Part shown: positions 51,269-60,530 of the stretch, in pieces | How the letters are laid out: each line of letters starts with the position of its first letter | Position numbering within the stretch: position 1 is the stretch's first letter | Source of the DNA: Luteimonas aquatica | GTDB taxonomy: Bacteria > Pseudomonadota > Gammaproteobacteria > Xanthomonadales > Xanthomonadaceae | Direction: 5' to 3' | NCBI RefSeq assembly: GCF_022662575.1 | Contig: NZ_JALBFU010000001.1 | Span: forward strand, 1,242,392-1,306,391 | DNA length: 64,000 nt | Position numbers and translations under genes: made by a program | Notes under the pieces: model-generated | What the model was told of the DNA's origin: nothing | The model's input: the letters and a program-made list of their open reading frames with translations, nothing else | Databases searched by the model: none

Positions 51269-51493
51269 TCACCGCTCGCGCCTTGCGTCATCGATCAGCT
51301 TGCAGGCGATCTCCTGCCCCGCACCGAACGCCAGCGGCGCACTCGACCAGCGCGTCTCGTTGTCGCGGGCGATGGGGAGGCCAGGGATGTAGACCTCATC
51401 GATGAAATAGCCCACGTCCTCGTCGCCATGGATGACGATCGTGTAGGCCAGCCCCATGTATTCCCCGACGCTTCGAAAATCCTGCTTCTTCAT
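51269..51493 (-). CDS. Small hypothetical protein
   Basis: A 74-residue frame opening MKKQDFRSVGEYMGLAYTIV with a protein-like composition ('IHGDEDVGYFIDEVYIPG'). The Shine-Dalgarno is poor (AGGGG directly before the ATG); the internal ATG at codon 13 is an alternative. I recognise no family. It could be a remnant of a longer gene. Confidence 0.4.
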   Translation of the reverse strand: MKKQDFRSVGEYMGLAYTIVIHGDEDVGYFIDEVYIPGLPIARDNETRWSSAPLAFGAGQEIACKLIDDARRER

Positions 51494-51817
51494 CCCCTGT
51501 CCGATCGATCAGCCTCGGGGAAGTATCGGCGAAGCCGCCTTGGGTGCGACCGACTCCCTCGCGGACCACTGAACATTCAGCGATCCGCATCTGCACGGAT
51601 TGACTGCGGCGGGCGATTGAGTCACGCGCGACAGGCCATGGCGCTCGCGCCCGTATCGATTTGCACCGGCGGCATCAGCTCGGAACAAGCCGGCAAGGCG
51701 AGGCCGGAACTTTGCGACGGAACCGACAGCTTCCGCTCGGGAGTTATGGCAGAGTTTTCCGACTGCCGCCCGGCGGCAGTCGTCAATCGGTCTCAGGACA
51801 CATGCGAGGGATGGATC
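51494..51817 (+). other. Gene-free leader of the dispersed paralogue, with an 11-bp palindrome
   Basis: The 324-bp gap has no convincing frame. CGACTGCCGCC-C-GGCGGCAGTCG at 51760-51782 is a perfect palindrome with one central base, 36 bp before the ATG of paralogue 6. There is no U-run, so it is an operator or mRNA hairpin rather than a terminator. Confidence 0.45.
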
Positions 51818-52069
51818 ATGGATCGTTCAAGGAAACTACGTCTTGCCGCTGCCGCATTGGGATTCGGCACTTTGATTGCCACGGCCGCCTGGGCACTGCC
51901 CTATCCACGGGACAACCAGCAGGTCAGCCTGATCTATTTTTCCGATGCCAGCCACGCCGGCGTCGTCGGCGGATATTCCTACGGAAACTGTTGGGACAGC
52001 GAGCGATGGGGCGAGCAGACGCGCTATTTCTCCATCAGCTACGCTTACTGCAATCGGGATCCCTACTGA
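51818..52069 (+). CDS. Small exported protein, DUF6289-like, paralogue 6
   Basis: The 83-residue protein has a signal peptide (RKLRLAAAALGFGTLIATAAWA) and the mature motif 'LIYFSDASHAGVVGGYSYGNCW', then WGEQTRYF and YAYCNRD. It shares the aromatic-Asp, VVG turn, WG-x-x-T and two Cys with the five tandem copies at 16787-18434, 33 kb away. The ATG at 51811 is out of frame; the frame begins at 51818. Confidence 0.8.
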   Translation: MDRSRKLRLAAAALGFGTLIATAAWALPYPRDNQQVSLIYFSDASHAGVVGGYSYGNCWDSERWGEQTRYFSISYAYCNRDPY

Positions 52070-52308
52070 GGATCATGGCACCGCCTTCCGGCCTGTCGCC
52101 ACGACGGCCGGCACTTCGCCACTCGCCTCCCCCGCGCCGTCGCCCGATCGCGCAATGCGTGTCTGCGTGAACGGGCTTGGGCGCGGGACCGATCCCGTGC
52201 AGTTTCACCACCCGCTTCCGATCCACAAACGAGAAACGCCGACTAGGCGCAAATCGTCGTTGCCGCCGGCGAAATATCGCATCCGGCATCACGCGACATA
52301 TGCGCCAA

Positions 52309-52328
52309 TGGCGACAACATTGTCGCCA
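52309..52328. promoter_or_regulatory. 20-bp palindrome upstream of the helical protein gene
   Basis: TGGCGACAA-CA-TTGTCGCCA is perfect, 27 bp before the ATG at 52355. Its place suggests an operator. The surrounding 285 bp from 52070 hold no gene. Confidence 0.5.
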
Positions 52329-52354
52329 CAGAATCTTCTTCGCGAACATACGAT

Positions 52355-52636
52355 ATGTACAAAGCGCACCGCGCTTGGTTCCTGAACGCCGCCGACACGC
52401 TGCAGACAGTGCATCGGGAAATCTCGCTGCTGACCACCGAAGCGCAGGTGGAACTGACGACCATCGCCGACGACCACAGCCTGAGCAGCCGTGCCGAGCA
52501 TCTGAACTTCACGGCCACGCATCTGAGCAGCGCCGAACGGGCGATCGCGACCGCCATCGACGCCATCGTCTCGGCGCTGGAATATGCCGAGATCGCCTAT
52601 GCCCATCAGCGCACGGGGCCCAAGAGCCGCCCATAG
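52355..52636 (+). CDS. Small helical protein of unknown function
   Basis: The 93-residue protein is predicted wholly alpha-helical, with 'LQTVHREISLLTTEAQVELTTIADD' and 'SSAERAIATAIDAIVSALEYAEIAYA'. There is no signal peptide and no clear Shine-Dalgarno. It converges on a lipase-like effector gene (stop to stop 95 bp). Its size would suit a regulator or immunity protein, but convergent orientation gives no direct support. Function unknown. Confidence 0.5.
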   Translation: MYKAHRAWFLNAADTLQTVHREISLLTTEAQVELTTIADDHSLSSRAEHLNFTATHLSSAERAIATAIDAIVSALEYAEIAYAHQRTGPKSRP

Positions 52637-52731
52637 GAAGTCGACGCTCCGCGAGGCGGCCGCAACCCGGCCGCCTCGCGGATCGCCCCCGTTCGGACAA
52701 CACGACCTGCTCCGCAGGCGTGACGCACGGC

Positions 52732-53616
52732 TCAGAAGCGGGGGATGAAAGGACTGACGATGGAGCCGATGAAGTTGAACATGCCCTCGAGCGGCTTCTC
52801 GATGGGATCGGTGAAGTTCGGCGTCTTCGCGATCGGAAGGTCGCCGTCCAGCCCGCGGATCATCACATCCATATTGTGGCCGCCGGTCGTCATCACCCGC
52901 AGGTTGCTGCCCAGCGGATCGGGGAGCGCGTTGACGAAGGGGATGTCCTGCTGCAGCAACGTCGCGAAATCGTCGATCACCGAATAGGTGCGGATCTGCC
53001 CCGCTTCGGCCTGGGCGCGCGCCGCGGCCGGGTCCAGCCCCAGCCTGGACAAGGTGCCGTCGCTGACGCCGGCCGCGTTGAACGTCACCGCCGTGCTGCC
53101 GGTGGCCATGGCCGTGGCGGATGCCAGCCCGCCGCCGTGCGAGTGGCCGGTGTAGATCACGTTGTCGGGACCGAACGCACTCTCCACCTGGCGACCCAGT
53201 GAAATCGCGTTGTTGTACTGCGTGGTGTCCGCGCCGAGCGCTTGCGCCACGATGGTGCCGATATCGGTGGGCTCGTTGTTCGTATTGCCGGCAAAGGCCA
53301 CGGTGTAATGGCCCTGGCCGTCGGTATAGACGCCCGCCAGGTTGCCGCCGCTGTATTGCAGGTTCGGGTCGATGCCGCGCTGCGCCAGCTCGCCGTCGCC
53401 AAGGCGCCGCCAGCCGTCGACGTTCTGCCGGCCCGGGTCGTATACCGCCTCGGCGATCTTGGCGAGGGTGTTGTCCAGGGGCTTGTGCGGGTCCGGCCCT
53501 CGCGCGGCGGCGTCGAAACCACCATTGAGCGTCTTGATGCGGTCGTCGCGGGGACCGTCCGCACCGGCATGCGGAGCGACATCCCGGACGCGGTTGTCTG
53601 AAACGCGTTCTGTCAT
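52732..53616 (-). CDS. Lipase-like effector protein (alpha/beta hydrolase)
   Basis: The 294-residue protein has the lipase nucleophile elbow G157-H-S159-H-G-G, with Ser159 as catalytic residue, and a likely Asp in 'YSVIDDFATLL' and His in 'TTGGHNMDVM' to complete the triad. The opening 'KIAEAVYDPGRQNVDGWRRLGD' is shared with a family of Xanthomonadaceae lipase effectors (class 3/DUF2974-like). It has no signal peptide and no XVIPCD-type Gln-rich C-terminus. AAGAAGG precedes the ATG. A secretion system must carry it if it acts outside the cell; none is seen. Confidence 0.75.
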   Translation of the reverse strand: MTERVSDNRVRDVAPHAGADGPRDDRIKTLNGGFDAAARGPDPHKPLDNTLAKIAEAVYDPGRQNVDGWRRLGDGELAQRGIDPNLQYSGGNLAGVYTDGQGHYTVAFAGNTNNEPTDIGTIVAQALGADTTQYNNAISLGRQVESAFGPDNVIYTGHSHGGGLASATAMATGSTAVTFNAAGVSDGTLSRLGLDPAAARAQAEAGQIRTYSVIDDFATLLQQDIPFVNALPDPLGSNLRVMTTGGHNMDVMIRGLDGDLPIAKTPNFTDPIEKPLEGMFNFIGSIVSPFIPRF

Positions 53617-54384
53617 GGGAGCACCTTCTTGAGTTAGGTGACGAAAGCCCGTCCTCGCGGACGAAGGCCCGAGCGAGCGAACTTCGATGTGCGCTCATCT
53701 TGTCTAATCGCCGCTCGATCTCCAGGCAGGACATAGGGAAAACCCTAGGTCCGATCGCCGATTCGGCGAAACATGCTGTTTTTTGCTGGTTTTCGCGAGG
53801 CATGACAACCGTCCATCCATCGTCCGGCGTTTTCGGCCTCAAGCGAGACGGGTACGGAATCCGCAGCGACACGACGCAGAGCGACGTCGCGCATCGGATG
53901 CCGCGACGCCGGCTTCGCGAACGCGGTTCGTCGCTCGCGATGCGCGCTCGCCACATGCTTGCCTGCGACGATTGCCGGCGCCTGCTTCCAGCACCCACGC
54001 CGACGCCCTTCCAGCGACCGGCCCGGCAGGCGGGCGGACACCTGGCGAAGCATTCTCCGGCGGCCGATGGCCCGCTCGAACTGTCTTTCCGGCCTCACGG
54101 GCTTTTCACGCCTTCCGCGCCATTTTTTACGCGCCGGCGCGACCAGGTGCTGCTCGCCGACCCGGCTGTCGAATCCCCTAGATTTCGTCTCTCTATCCCT
54201 ATTGCCATCCCCTTCGGATGGCATTTTTTTTGCCGTCCCGGGCCGCGCCGGCGGCCCGCACCATGCCGGCCGCCGAGCCGGCCATCCGCCCAGCGCCCCC
54301 TGCAGGGGCGTCCCCCCGGCCATCCCCATACCGCCGGGTATCGTCGTAATATCCTGCCTCGCATTCCATCGGGCGGTACCGCGC
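53617..54384 (+). other. 768-bp interval without a convincing gene
   Basis: Plus-strand frames through this region give Arg/Pro-rich strings with no conserved start or motif. The left part must contain the promoter of the lipase-like gene. A strong plus-strand terminator lies at 54203-54231, yet no gene precedes it. The rest may hold a small RNA gene or the remains of a deleted one. Confidence 0.55.
54203..54231 (+). terminator. Orphan rho-independent terminator
   Basis: TGCCATCC (54203-54210) pairs with GGATGGCA (54216-54223), followed by eight T. This is a textbook terminator, but the plus strand upstream to 53617 has no gene, so it ends an unidentified transcript. Confidence 0.9.
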
Positions 54385-54855
54385 ATGAAACGTTGGCTGG
54401 TGTTGGTGGTCCTGGCGTTGCTGTTGACGGCCTGCGGCGGAGGCCCGGTGCGCCGGGTGTCGGAGCCGGCGGCGAGCATCCAGCAGTTGACGGTGCGCGC
54501 CGACGGCAGCTGGTCGGTGGATCTGCGCCTGCAGAACTACAGCAGCATCCCCATGCGCTTCGACGCCGTCGACCTCACCCTGGTGCTGCAGGACCAGGCG
54601 GCCGGTGCGCTGAAGGTCAGCCCCGGCATCTCGATCGGGCCCGAATCCGCCGACGTGGTGACCGTGACGCTGGCACCGGCCTCGCTCGCCCGCATCGCGA
54701 TCGCCGATGCGCTCAGCGACCGGCGCAGCGTCGGCTATTCGCTGGAAGGCAGCGTGCAGGTCGTGCCGGAAGAGCGGAAATCCCAGACATTCACACTGAA
54801 GAAGCGCAACAACTCCCTGAACCCGGTGCCGGGCCTGCCCGGCGTGCTGCGCTGA
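54385..54855 (+). CDS. LEA type 2-like lipoprotein
   Basis: The 156-residue protein has a lipobox LLTAC (Cys17) followed by GGGPVRR. The mature domain is a single beta-sandwich with 'LRLQNYSSIPMRFDAVDLTLVL', the LEA14 (Water stress/hypersensitive response) pattern of paired residues. It is 79 bp upstream of the acyl-CoA dehydrogenase. Role unknown, but this pairing recurs in the family. Confidence 0.75.
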   Translation: MKRWLVLVVLALLLTACGGGPVRRVSEPAASIQQLTVRADGSWSVDLRLQNYSSIPMRFDAVDLTLVLQDQAAGALKVSPGISIGPESADVVTVTLAPASLARIAIADALSDRRSVGYSLEGSVQVVPEERKSQTFTLKKRNNSLNPVPGLPGVLR

Positions 54856-54934
54856 GCTTTCCGCCCGTCGCCGCGGGCATCGCCTTCCGCCGCCGCGTTC
54901 CCGGCGGCCATTCCTTCCTTCGACCCGACCGACC

Positions 54935-56722
54935 ATGTCCACATACAACGCCCCGCTGAACGATATCCGCTTCGTCCTGTTCGACCTGCTCGATGCCGAA
55001 TCCCTGTTCGCGCGCCTGGGCCAGACCGAGGCCAGCCGCGACATCGTCGACGCCGTGCTCGAAGAGGCCGCGCGCTTCACCGAGACGGTGCTGGCGCCGC
55101 TCAACCGCGTCGGCGACGAGATCGGCTGCCGCTACGACAAGGCCACCGGCGCGGTCACCACGCCGCCGGGCTTCCAGCAGGCTTATGCGCAGTTCGTCGA
55201 GGGCGGCTGGTCCGGACTGGTGGCGTCGCAGGATTTCGGCGGCCAGGGGCTGCCGCATCTGGTCGGCATTCCGGTCGAGGAGATGATCGACGCCGCCAAC
55301 CTGGCCTGGGGCAACTTCCCGCTGCTCTCGCACGGCGCGACCACGGCGCTGATGCACCACGGCGAGGCATGGCAGCAGGAAGTGTTCCTCAAGCCGCTGG
55401 TCTCGGGCCAGTGGACCGGCACGATGTGCCTGACCGAGCCGCACTGCGGCACCGACCTCGGCCTGCTCAAGACCAAGGCCGTGCCGCAGGCCGACGGCAG
55501 CTATGCCGTCAGCGGCACCAAGATCTTCATCACCGCAGGCGAGCACGACCTGACCGACAACATCGTGCACCTGGTGCTCGCCCGCCTGCCCGACGCGCCC
55601 GCCGGCAGCAAGGGCATCTCGCTGTTCGTGGTGCCGAAGCTGCGCGTGGCGCGCGACGGCAGCATCGGCGAGCACAACGGCGTGCGCTGCGGCGCCATCG
55701 AGCACAAGATGGGCATCCACGGCTCGGCCACCTGCGTGCTCAACCTGGACGAGGCGCAGGGCTATCTGATCGGCCAGCCGCACAAGGGCCTGATGGCGAT
55801 GTTCACCATGATGAACACCGCGCGCCTGGCCGTCGGCCTGCAAGGCCTGGGCCTGTCCAGCCGCGCCTACCAGAACGCCCTGCGCTATGCCCGCGAACGC
55901 CTGCAGATGCGCGCGCTCTCGGGCCCGAAATTCCCGGACAAGCCGGCCGACCCGATCATCGTGCATCCGGACGTGCGGCGCATGCTGCTGACCTGCAAGG
56001 CGCTGATCGAGGGCGGACGCGCGCTCGGCTACCACGCCGGCTCGCTGGTCGACATCATCGGCCACGCCGCCGACGAGAACGAGCGCAAGCAGGCCGACGA
56101 CCTGCTCGGCTTCCTCACCCCGATCGTCAAGGCCTGCCTCACCGAGTGGGGCGTGGAATGCACCTACCACGCGCTGCAGTGCTTCGGCGGACACGGCTAC
56201 ATCCACGAGCACGGCATGGAACAGCTGGCGCGCGATGCCCGCATCACCACGCTGTACGAAGGCACCACCGGCATCCAGGCGCTGGATTTGATGGGGCGCA
56301 AGATCGCGCAGCTGCAGGGCGCCGGCCTGCGCGTGTTCCTGGGCATGATCGAGGCCTTCTGCAAGGCCAGCGAAGGCGACGAGTCGCTGCGCGAATTCGT
56401 CGAGCCGCTGCGCGCCAAGGCGGCGGAATGGCAGATGCTCACCCTGGGCGTGGGCAAGCGCGCCATGGCCAATCCCGAGGAAATCGGCGCGGCCGCCTAC
56501 GACTATCTGTTCTATTCCGGCTACGTGGCGCTGGCCTACTGGTGGGCGCGCAGCGTGGCGGCGGCGGACGCCTCCTCGCAGCCGCAGGAGTTCAAGGACG
56601 CCAAGCGCGAGACCGCGCGTTTCTATTTCGCGCGCATCCTGCCGCGCACCCTGGCGCATGCGACGGCGATCGAAAGCGGCACCGCGCCGCTGATGGCGAT
56701 GGCGGAAGAGCGGTTCGGCTGA
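54935..56722 (+). CDS. Acyl-CoA dehydrogenase (large C-terminal domain type)
   Basis: The 595-residue FAD enzyme has the acyl-CoA dehydrogenase motifs 'LTEPHCGTDLGLLKTKA', 'GTKIFITAGEHD' and 'GGHGYIHEHGMEQLARDARITTLYEGTTGIQALDL'. The extra C-terminal domain of about 120 residues is that of the DmdC/long-form dehydrogenases. It catalyses alpha-beta desaturation of an acyl-CoA; which chain length is unknown. The 3' flank is a tandem repeat array. Confidence 0.92.
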   Translation: MSTYNAPLNDIRFVLFDLLDAESLFARLGQTEASRDIVDAVLEEAARFTETVLAPLNRVGDEIGCRYDKATGAVTTPPGFQQAYAQFVEGGWSGLVASQDFGGQGLPHLVGIPVEEMIDAANLAWGNFPLLSHGATTALMHHGEAWQQEVFLKPLVSGQWTGTMCLTEPHCGTDLGLLKTKAVPQADGSYAVSGTKIFITAGEHDLTDNIVHLVLARLPDAPAGSKGISLFVVPKLRVARDGSIGEHNGVRCGAIEHKMGIHGSATCVLNLDEAQGYLIGQPHKGLMAMFTMMNTARLAVGLQGLGLSSRAYQNALRYARERLQMRALSGPKFPDKPADPIIVHPDVRRMLLTCKALIEGGRALGYHAGSLVDIIGHAADENERKQADDLLGFLTPIVKACLTEWGVECTYHALQCFGGHGYIHEHGMEQLARDARITTLYEGTTGIQALDLMGRKIAQLQGAGLRVFLGMIEAFCKASEGDESLREFVEPLRAKAAEWQMLTLGVGKRAMANPEEIGAAAYDYLFYSGYVALAYWWARSVAAADASSQPQEFKDAKRETARFYFARILPRTLAHATAIESGTAPLMAMAEERFG

Positions 56723-56756
56723 GGCCCGCGAGCGCGCGGGCCGCTTGCGGCGCGAC

Positions 56757-57210
56757 GCCGTCCCTGGCGAACCATTCCCGACTCCGGATCGTCCGGCCCG
56801 GCCCTCCATGGCCGGGCGGGCACCGCGCTACACGACGGCGTGGTTCGGCACCTTCGTCCTGCCGGAAGAAATGCCGCAGCGCTGCCGTCCCTGGCGCACC
56901 ATTCCCGACTCCGGATCGTCCGGCCCGGCCATCCATGGCCGGGCGTGCACCGCGCTACACGACGGCTTGGTTCGGCACATTCGTCCTGCCGGAAGAAATG
57001 CCGCAGCGATGCCGTCCCTGGCGAACCATTCCCGACTCCGGATCGTCCGGCCCGGCCATCCAAGGCCGGGCGTGCACCGCGCTACACGACGGCGTGGTTC
57101 GGCACCTTCGTCCTGCCGGAAGAAATGCCGCAGCGAGGCCGTCCCTGGCGAACCATTCCCGACTCCGGATCGTCCGGCCCGGCCATCCATGGCCGGGCGC
57201 GCACCGCGCT
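56757..57210. repeat. 127-bp tandem repeat, three and a half copies
   Basis: Units start at GCCGTCCCTGGCG at 56757, 56884, 57011 and 57138, exactly 127 bp apart. The last is cut at 73 bp. Units differ by a few substitutions each. Each holds an internal palindrome CCCGGCCAT/ATGGCCGGG. On the minus strand they read as an open frame with a repeated 'MAGPDDPESG' peptide but without a start signal. An 11-bp hairpin (57199-57225) closes the array and may terminate the preceding gene. Confidence 0.92.
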
Positions 57211-57269
57211 GACGGCGCGGTGCGCCCTCTACACAAAAAGTAAACAAAGGCGTATAAGCTATCCTCCCC

Positions 57270-57941
57270 ATGGAGCCTGACAGAGCGAATCTTCGCCTGA
57301 TCCGGGCCGGGGCCTTATCGGAACCGGCCGCTTCTGCTGCCGGCCCTACCGCCGCCTCCGCCCCCTGTTCCCCGGTCCGTCTCGACGCGGTTCGCCTGCT
57401 GTCGCTCGATGCGCATGGCCGCGTCCTGGACTGGATGAGCTGGCAGGACGCCACCTGCCTGTATGCCCGCGGCGCGGTCGCCTGGACGCTCGGCGATCCC
57501 TGCCTGACCGTACGCGGCGGCATCTGCCGCGTCAGCGGGCAGCGCAGCCGCATGGAGCTGCATCCGATCATCGCCGCCCGCGGCCATGCCCGTCCGTCCG
57601 CGCTCGACCCCACGCCGGCGCTCACCAATGCCGCGCTGTTCGCCCGCGACCAGCACCTGTGCCTGTACTGCGGCCGCGACTACCCCCGCCAGCACCTCAC
57701 TCGCGACCATGTGAAGCCGCTCTCGCAGGGCGGGCGCGACACCTGGGAAAACGTGGTCGCGGCCTGCTTCCACTGCAATTCGCGCAAGGGCGGGCGGACC
57801 CCGCAGCAGGCCTCGATGCCGCTGCTCGCCGTGCCCTACCGGCCCAGCTGGGTGGAACACCTGATCCTATCGAACCGCAACATCCTCGCGGACCAGATGG
57901 CGTTCCTGAAGAACCATCTGCCCAAGCGCCGGCGCCAGTAG
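57270..57941 (+). CDS. HNH endonuclease
   Basis: The 223-residue protein has the HNH core '[44 protein letters not shown]', with both Cys pairs for zinc, the catalytic His in 'RDHVKP' and the Asn in 'WENV'. It is chromosomal, with no partner methylase and no toxin/immunity layout. A TATAAG box at 57253-57258 sits near the start. Its target is unknown; it may be a repair or housekeeping nuclease. Confidence 0.88.
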   Translation: MEPDRANLRLIRAGALSEPAASAAGPTAASAPCSPVRLDAVRLLSLDAHGRVLDWMSWQDATCLYARGAVAWTLGDPCLTVRGGICRVSGQRSRMELHPIIAARGHARPSALDPTPALTNAALFARDQHLCLYCGRDYPRQHLTRDHVKPLSQGGRDTWENVVAACFHCNSRKGGRTPQQASMPLLAVPYRPSWVEHLILSNRNILADQMAFLKNHLPKRRRQ

Positions 57942-58054
57942 CCGCGCCTGCCGCGCCGGCGGACGGCCTGCCCGCCGGTCCGCCGGTCCGCCGCTTAACC
58001 GCGCATCGTCCGGTCGCCAGGTTTCCTTGCCCCCCGCCCCGGCCGGGAGGGACA

Positions 58055-59977
58055 ATGCACGCCATGATCGACTCCGCCCGCTATCCGCGCCTCGCGCGCA
58101 TCGACAGCCCGGCCGACCTGCGCAAGTTCGACGAAGCCGAACTCCCCGCCATCGCCGACGAACTCCGCGCCTATCTGATCGAATCCGTCGGCAAGAGCGG
58201 CGGCCATTTCGGCGCCGGGCTCGGCGTGATCGAACTGACCACCGCGCTGCATTGGCTGTACGAAACGCCCGAGGACCGCATCGTCTGGGACGTCGGCCAT
58301 CAGACCTACCCGCACAAGATCCTGACCGGCCGCCGCGACGGCATCCACACCGTCAAGCAGAAGGACGGCGTGGCGCCGTTCCCCAAGCGCGAGGAAAGCG
58401 AGTACGACACCTTCGGCGTCGGCCATTCCTCCACCTCGATCTCGGCCGCGCTCGGCATGGCCATCGCCAATGCCCGCGCCGGCAACGAGCGCAAAGTGGT
58501 GGCGGTGATCGGCGACGGCGCGATGACCGCCGGCATGGCCTACGAGGCGCTCAACCACGCCGGCGGCATGGAGCCGGAGCCGAGCCTGCTGGTGATCCTC
58601 AACGACAACCGCATGTCGATCAGCGAGAACGTCGGCGGCATGACCAAGATGCTCGGCCGCATGACCGGCAGCCGCACGCTCAACGCGATCCGCGAGGGCG
58701 GCAAGAAGCTGCTGGGCGACAAGCGCAGCAGCGGCACCGCGCGCTTCGTGCGCCGCTGGGAAGAGCACTGGAAGGGCATGTTCGTGCCCTCCACCCTGTT
58801 CGAGGAAATGGGCTTCCACTACACCGGCCCGATCGACGGCCACGACATCAAGGCCCTGGTCGGCGCGCTGAAGACCCTCAAGACCCTCAAGGGTCCGCAG
58901 CTGCTGCACGTGATCACCACCAAGGGCAAGGGCTACGAACTGGCCGAAGGCGACCAGATCGGCTACCACGCGGTCGGCCCGTTCGATCCGACCCAGGGCG
59001 TGGTCGCCAAGAGCGGCGCCAAGAAGCCCACCTACACCGACATCTTCGGCGACTGGCTCTGCGACATGGCCGCCGCCGACCCGGCGCTGCTCGGCATCAC
59101 CCCGGCGATGCGCGAGGGCTCGGGCCTGGTGCGCTTCAGCAAGGAATATCCGGACCGCTATTTCGACGTCGCCATCGCCGAGCAGCATGCGGTGACGCTC
59201 GCCGCCGGCATGGCCTGCGAAGGCGCCAAGCCGGTGGTGGCGATCTATTCCACCTTCCTGCAGCGCGGCTACGACCAGCTCGTGCACGACGTGGCGATCC
59301 AGAACCTGGACGTGCTGTTCGCGATCGACCGCGGCGGCGTGGTCGGCCCCGACGGCGCCACCCACGCCGGCAACCTGGATCTCTCCTACCTGCGCTGCGT
59401 GCCCAACATGGTGGTGATGGCGCCCGGCGACGAGAACGAGTGCCGGCAGATGCTCTCCACCGGCTTCGCCTACGCCGGCCCGGCCGCGGTGCGCTATCCG
59501 CGCGGCACCGGCCCCGGCGTGGCCGTGCAGCCCAACCTCGATACGCTGCCCATCGGCAAGGCCGACCTGCGCCGCCGCGGCACGCGCCTGGCGGTGCTGG
59601 CCTTCGGCGCGGTGCTGCCGGCCGCGCTGCAGGTCGGCGAGGAGCTCGACCTGACCGTGGTCAACATGCGCTTCGTCAAGCCGCTCGACCGCGCGCTGGT
59701 GCTCGAACTGGCGAAGAGCCATGACGGCTTCGTCACCGTGGAGGACAACGTGGTGATGGGCGGCGCGGGCTCCGCGGTCGCGGAACTGCTCAATGCCGAA
59801 GGCATCGCCCTGCCGATCCTGCATCTCGGCCTGCCCGACCTCTTCCAGCACCATGCCAGCCGCGAGGATCTGCTCGCCGAGGCCGGACTGGACGTGGCCG
59901 GCATTCGCGCCGGCATCGCCAACCGCTGGCCGCAGGTCGCGGGCAGCCGCACGCGGCTGAGCGCGGCGTCGGCGTGA
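58055..59977 (+). CDS. dxs: 1-deoxy-D-xylulose-5-phosphate synthase
   Basis: Dxs condenses pyruvate and glyceraldehyde-3-phosphate with TPP, the entry to the MEP isoprenoid pathway. The 640-residue protein has the TPP motif starting GDGAMTAG (about residue 152), 'ALNHAGG', '[14 protein letters not shown]' and '[18 protein letters not shown]'. The first ATG (58055) has GGGAGG four bases upstream; ATG 58064 is the second choice. Length is the family norm. Confidence 0.95.
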   Translation: MHAMIDSARYPRLARIDSPADLRKFDEAELPAIADELRAYLIESVGKSGGHFGAGLGVIELTTALHWLYETPEDRIVWDVGHQTYPHKILTGRRDGIHTVKQKDGVAPFPKREESEYDTFGVGHSSTSISAALGMAIANARAGNERKVVAVIGDGAMTAGMAYEALNHAGGMEPEPSLLVILNDNRMSISENVGGMTKMLGRMTGSRTLNAIREGGKKLLGDKRSSGTARFVRRWEEHWKGMFVPSTLFEEMGFHYTGPIDGHDIKALVGALKTLKTLKGPQLLHVITTKGKGYELAEGDQIGYHAVGPFDPTQGVVAKSGAKKPTYTDIFGDWLCDMAAADPALLGITPAMREGSGLVRFSKEYPDRYFDVAIAEQHAVTLAAGMACEGAKPVVAIYSTFLQRGYDQLVHDVAIQNLDVLFAIDRGGVVGPDGATHAGNLDLSYLRCVPNMVVMAPGDENECRQMLSTGFAYAGPAAVRYPRGTGPGVAVQPNLDTLPIGKADLRRRGTRLAVLAFGAVLPAALQVGEELDLTVVNMRFVKPLDRALVLELAKSHDGFVTVEDNVVMGGAGSAVAELLNAEGIALPILHLGLPDLFQHHASREDLLAEAGLDVAGIRAGIANRWPQVAGSRTRLSAASA

Positions 59978-59987
59978 CGGGTTCGCC

Positions 59988-60530
59988 ATGAATCCGTGGG
60001 GCGCGCCGCGGGCCTTCGTCCTCGCGCTCGCTCTCTCCTGCCTGATCGCGCCCCCTGCCGGGGCGACCTCCGTCGCCTCGAAATCCCTCGACGAGATCGT
60101 CCACGGCAGCGACCACGCGTTGCTGGCTACCGTCGTACGCGTGGACATGGTCGACGGCCTGGGCCGGCCCGTCGAGGACCGCGAGGCGCGCACCGGCCCG
60201 GGCCTGCGCAATCGCATCCGCCTGCATCTCGACGTGCGCGAGGTGCTGTCCACGAATTGCAGCCGCCAACCGCGCCGCGTGACGGTCGCGCTCTGGAGCA
60301 TGTGGCACTACTCGCTCGGCGCGATCCGCGACCAGGTACAGGGCAGCGAGGGCATCTTCCTGCTGAAAGGCGCGGATTTCGAGCCGGCGTACTACGAGGA
60401 TTTCCAGCGCGCCATCGAGGAACGGCCGCAGATCCAGGCACGGCTCGACGCGCTTCGCCTGCAGCGCAAGCCCGAACGGATCGATTGCCGCCAGGACTCC
60501 CTCCACGTCTCGCCGGCAAACCCGGCATGA
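59988..60530 (+). CDS. Exported protein of unknown function
   Basis: The 180-residue protein has a signal peptide (RAFVLALALSCLIAPPAGA). The mature domain has 'RIRLHLDVREVLSTNCSRQPRRVTVALWSMWHYSLGAIRDQVQG' and ends in CRQDSLH. It is 10 bp after dxs and its stop overlaps the start of the next gene (ATGA). No family recognised. It may be transcribed with dxs. Confidence 0.7.
   Translation: MNPWGAPRAFVLALALSCLIAPPAGATSVASKSLDEIVHGSDHALLATVVRVDMVDGLGRPVEDREARTGPGLRNRIRLHLDVREVLSTNCSRQPRRVTVALWSMWHYSLGAIRDQVQGSEGIFLLKGADFEPAYYEDFQRAIEERPQIQARLDALRLQRKPERIDCRQDSLHVSPANPA

Noticed and set aside
51396..51596. 66-codon minus-strand frame overlapping the 51269-51493 gene
   Set aside because: It overlaps a better frame and has Arg-rich shadow composition with no ribosome site.
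49408..54384. Proven genomic island with attL/attR at tRNA-Phe
   Set aside because: No second copy of the tRNA 3' end and no integrase gene is visible; kept only as a weak finding.
53700..54959. 419-codon plus-strand frame in the 768-bp gap
   Set aside because: Composition is Arg/Pro-rich, it runs through a perfect terminator and out of frame into a real lipoprotein gene.
56757..57210. CRISPR-like array
   Set aside because: Units are 127 bp and contiguous without unique spacers, and no cas genes are in the window.
56592..57628. Minus-strand frames through the tandem repeat with repeated MAGPDDPESG peptide
   Set aside because: No Shine-Dalgarno or conserved start, and the peptide follows only from the repeat being open in that frame.
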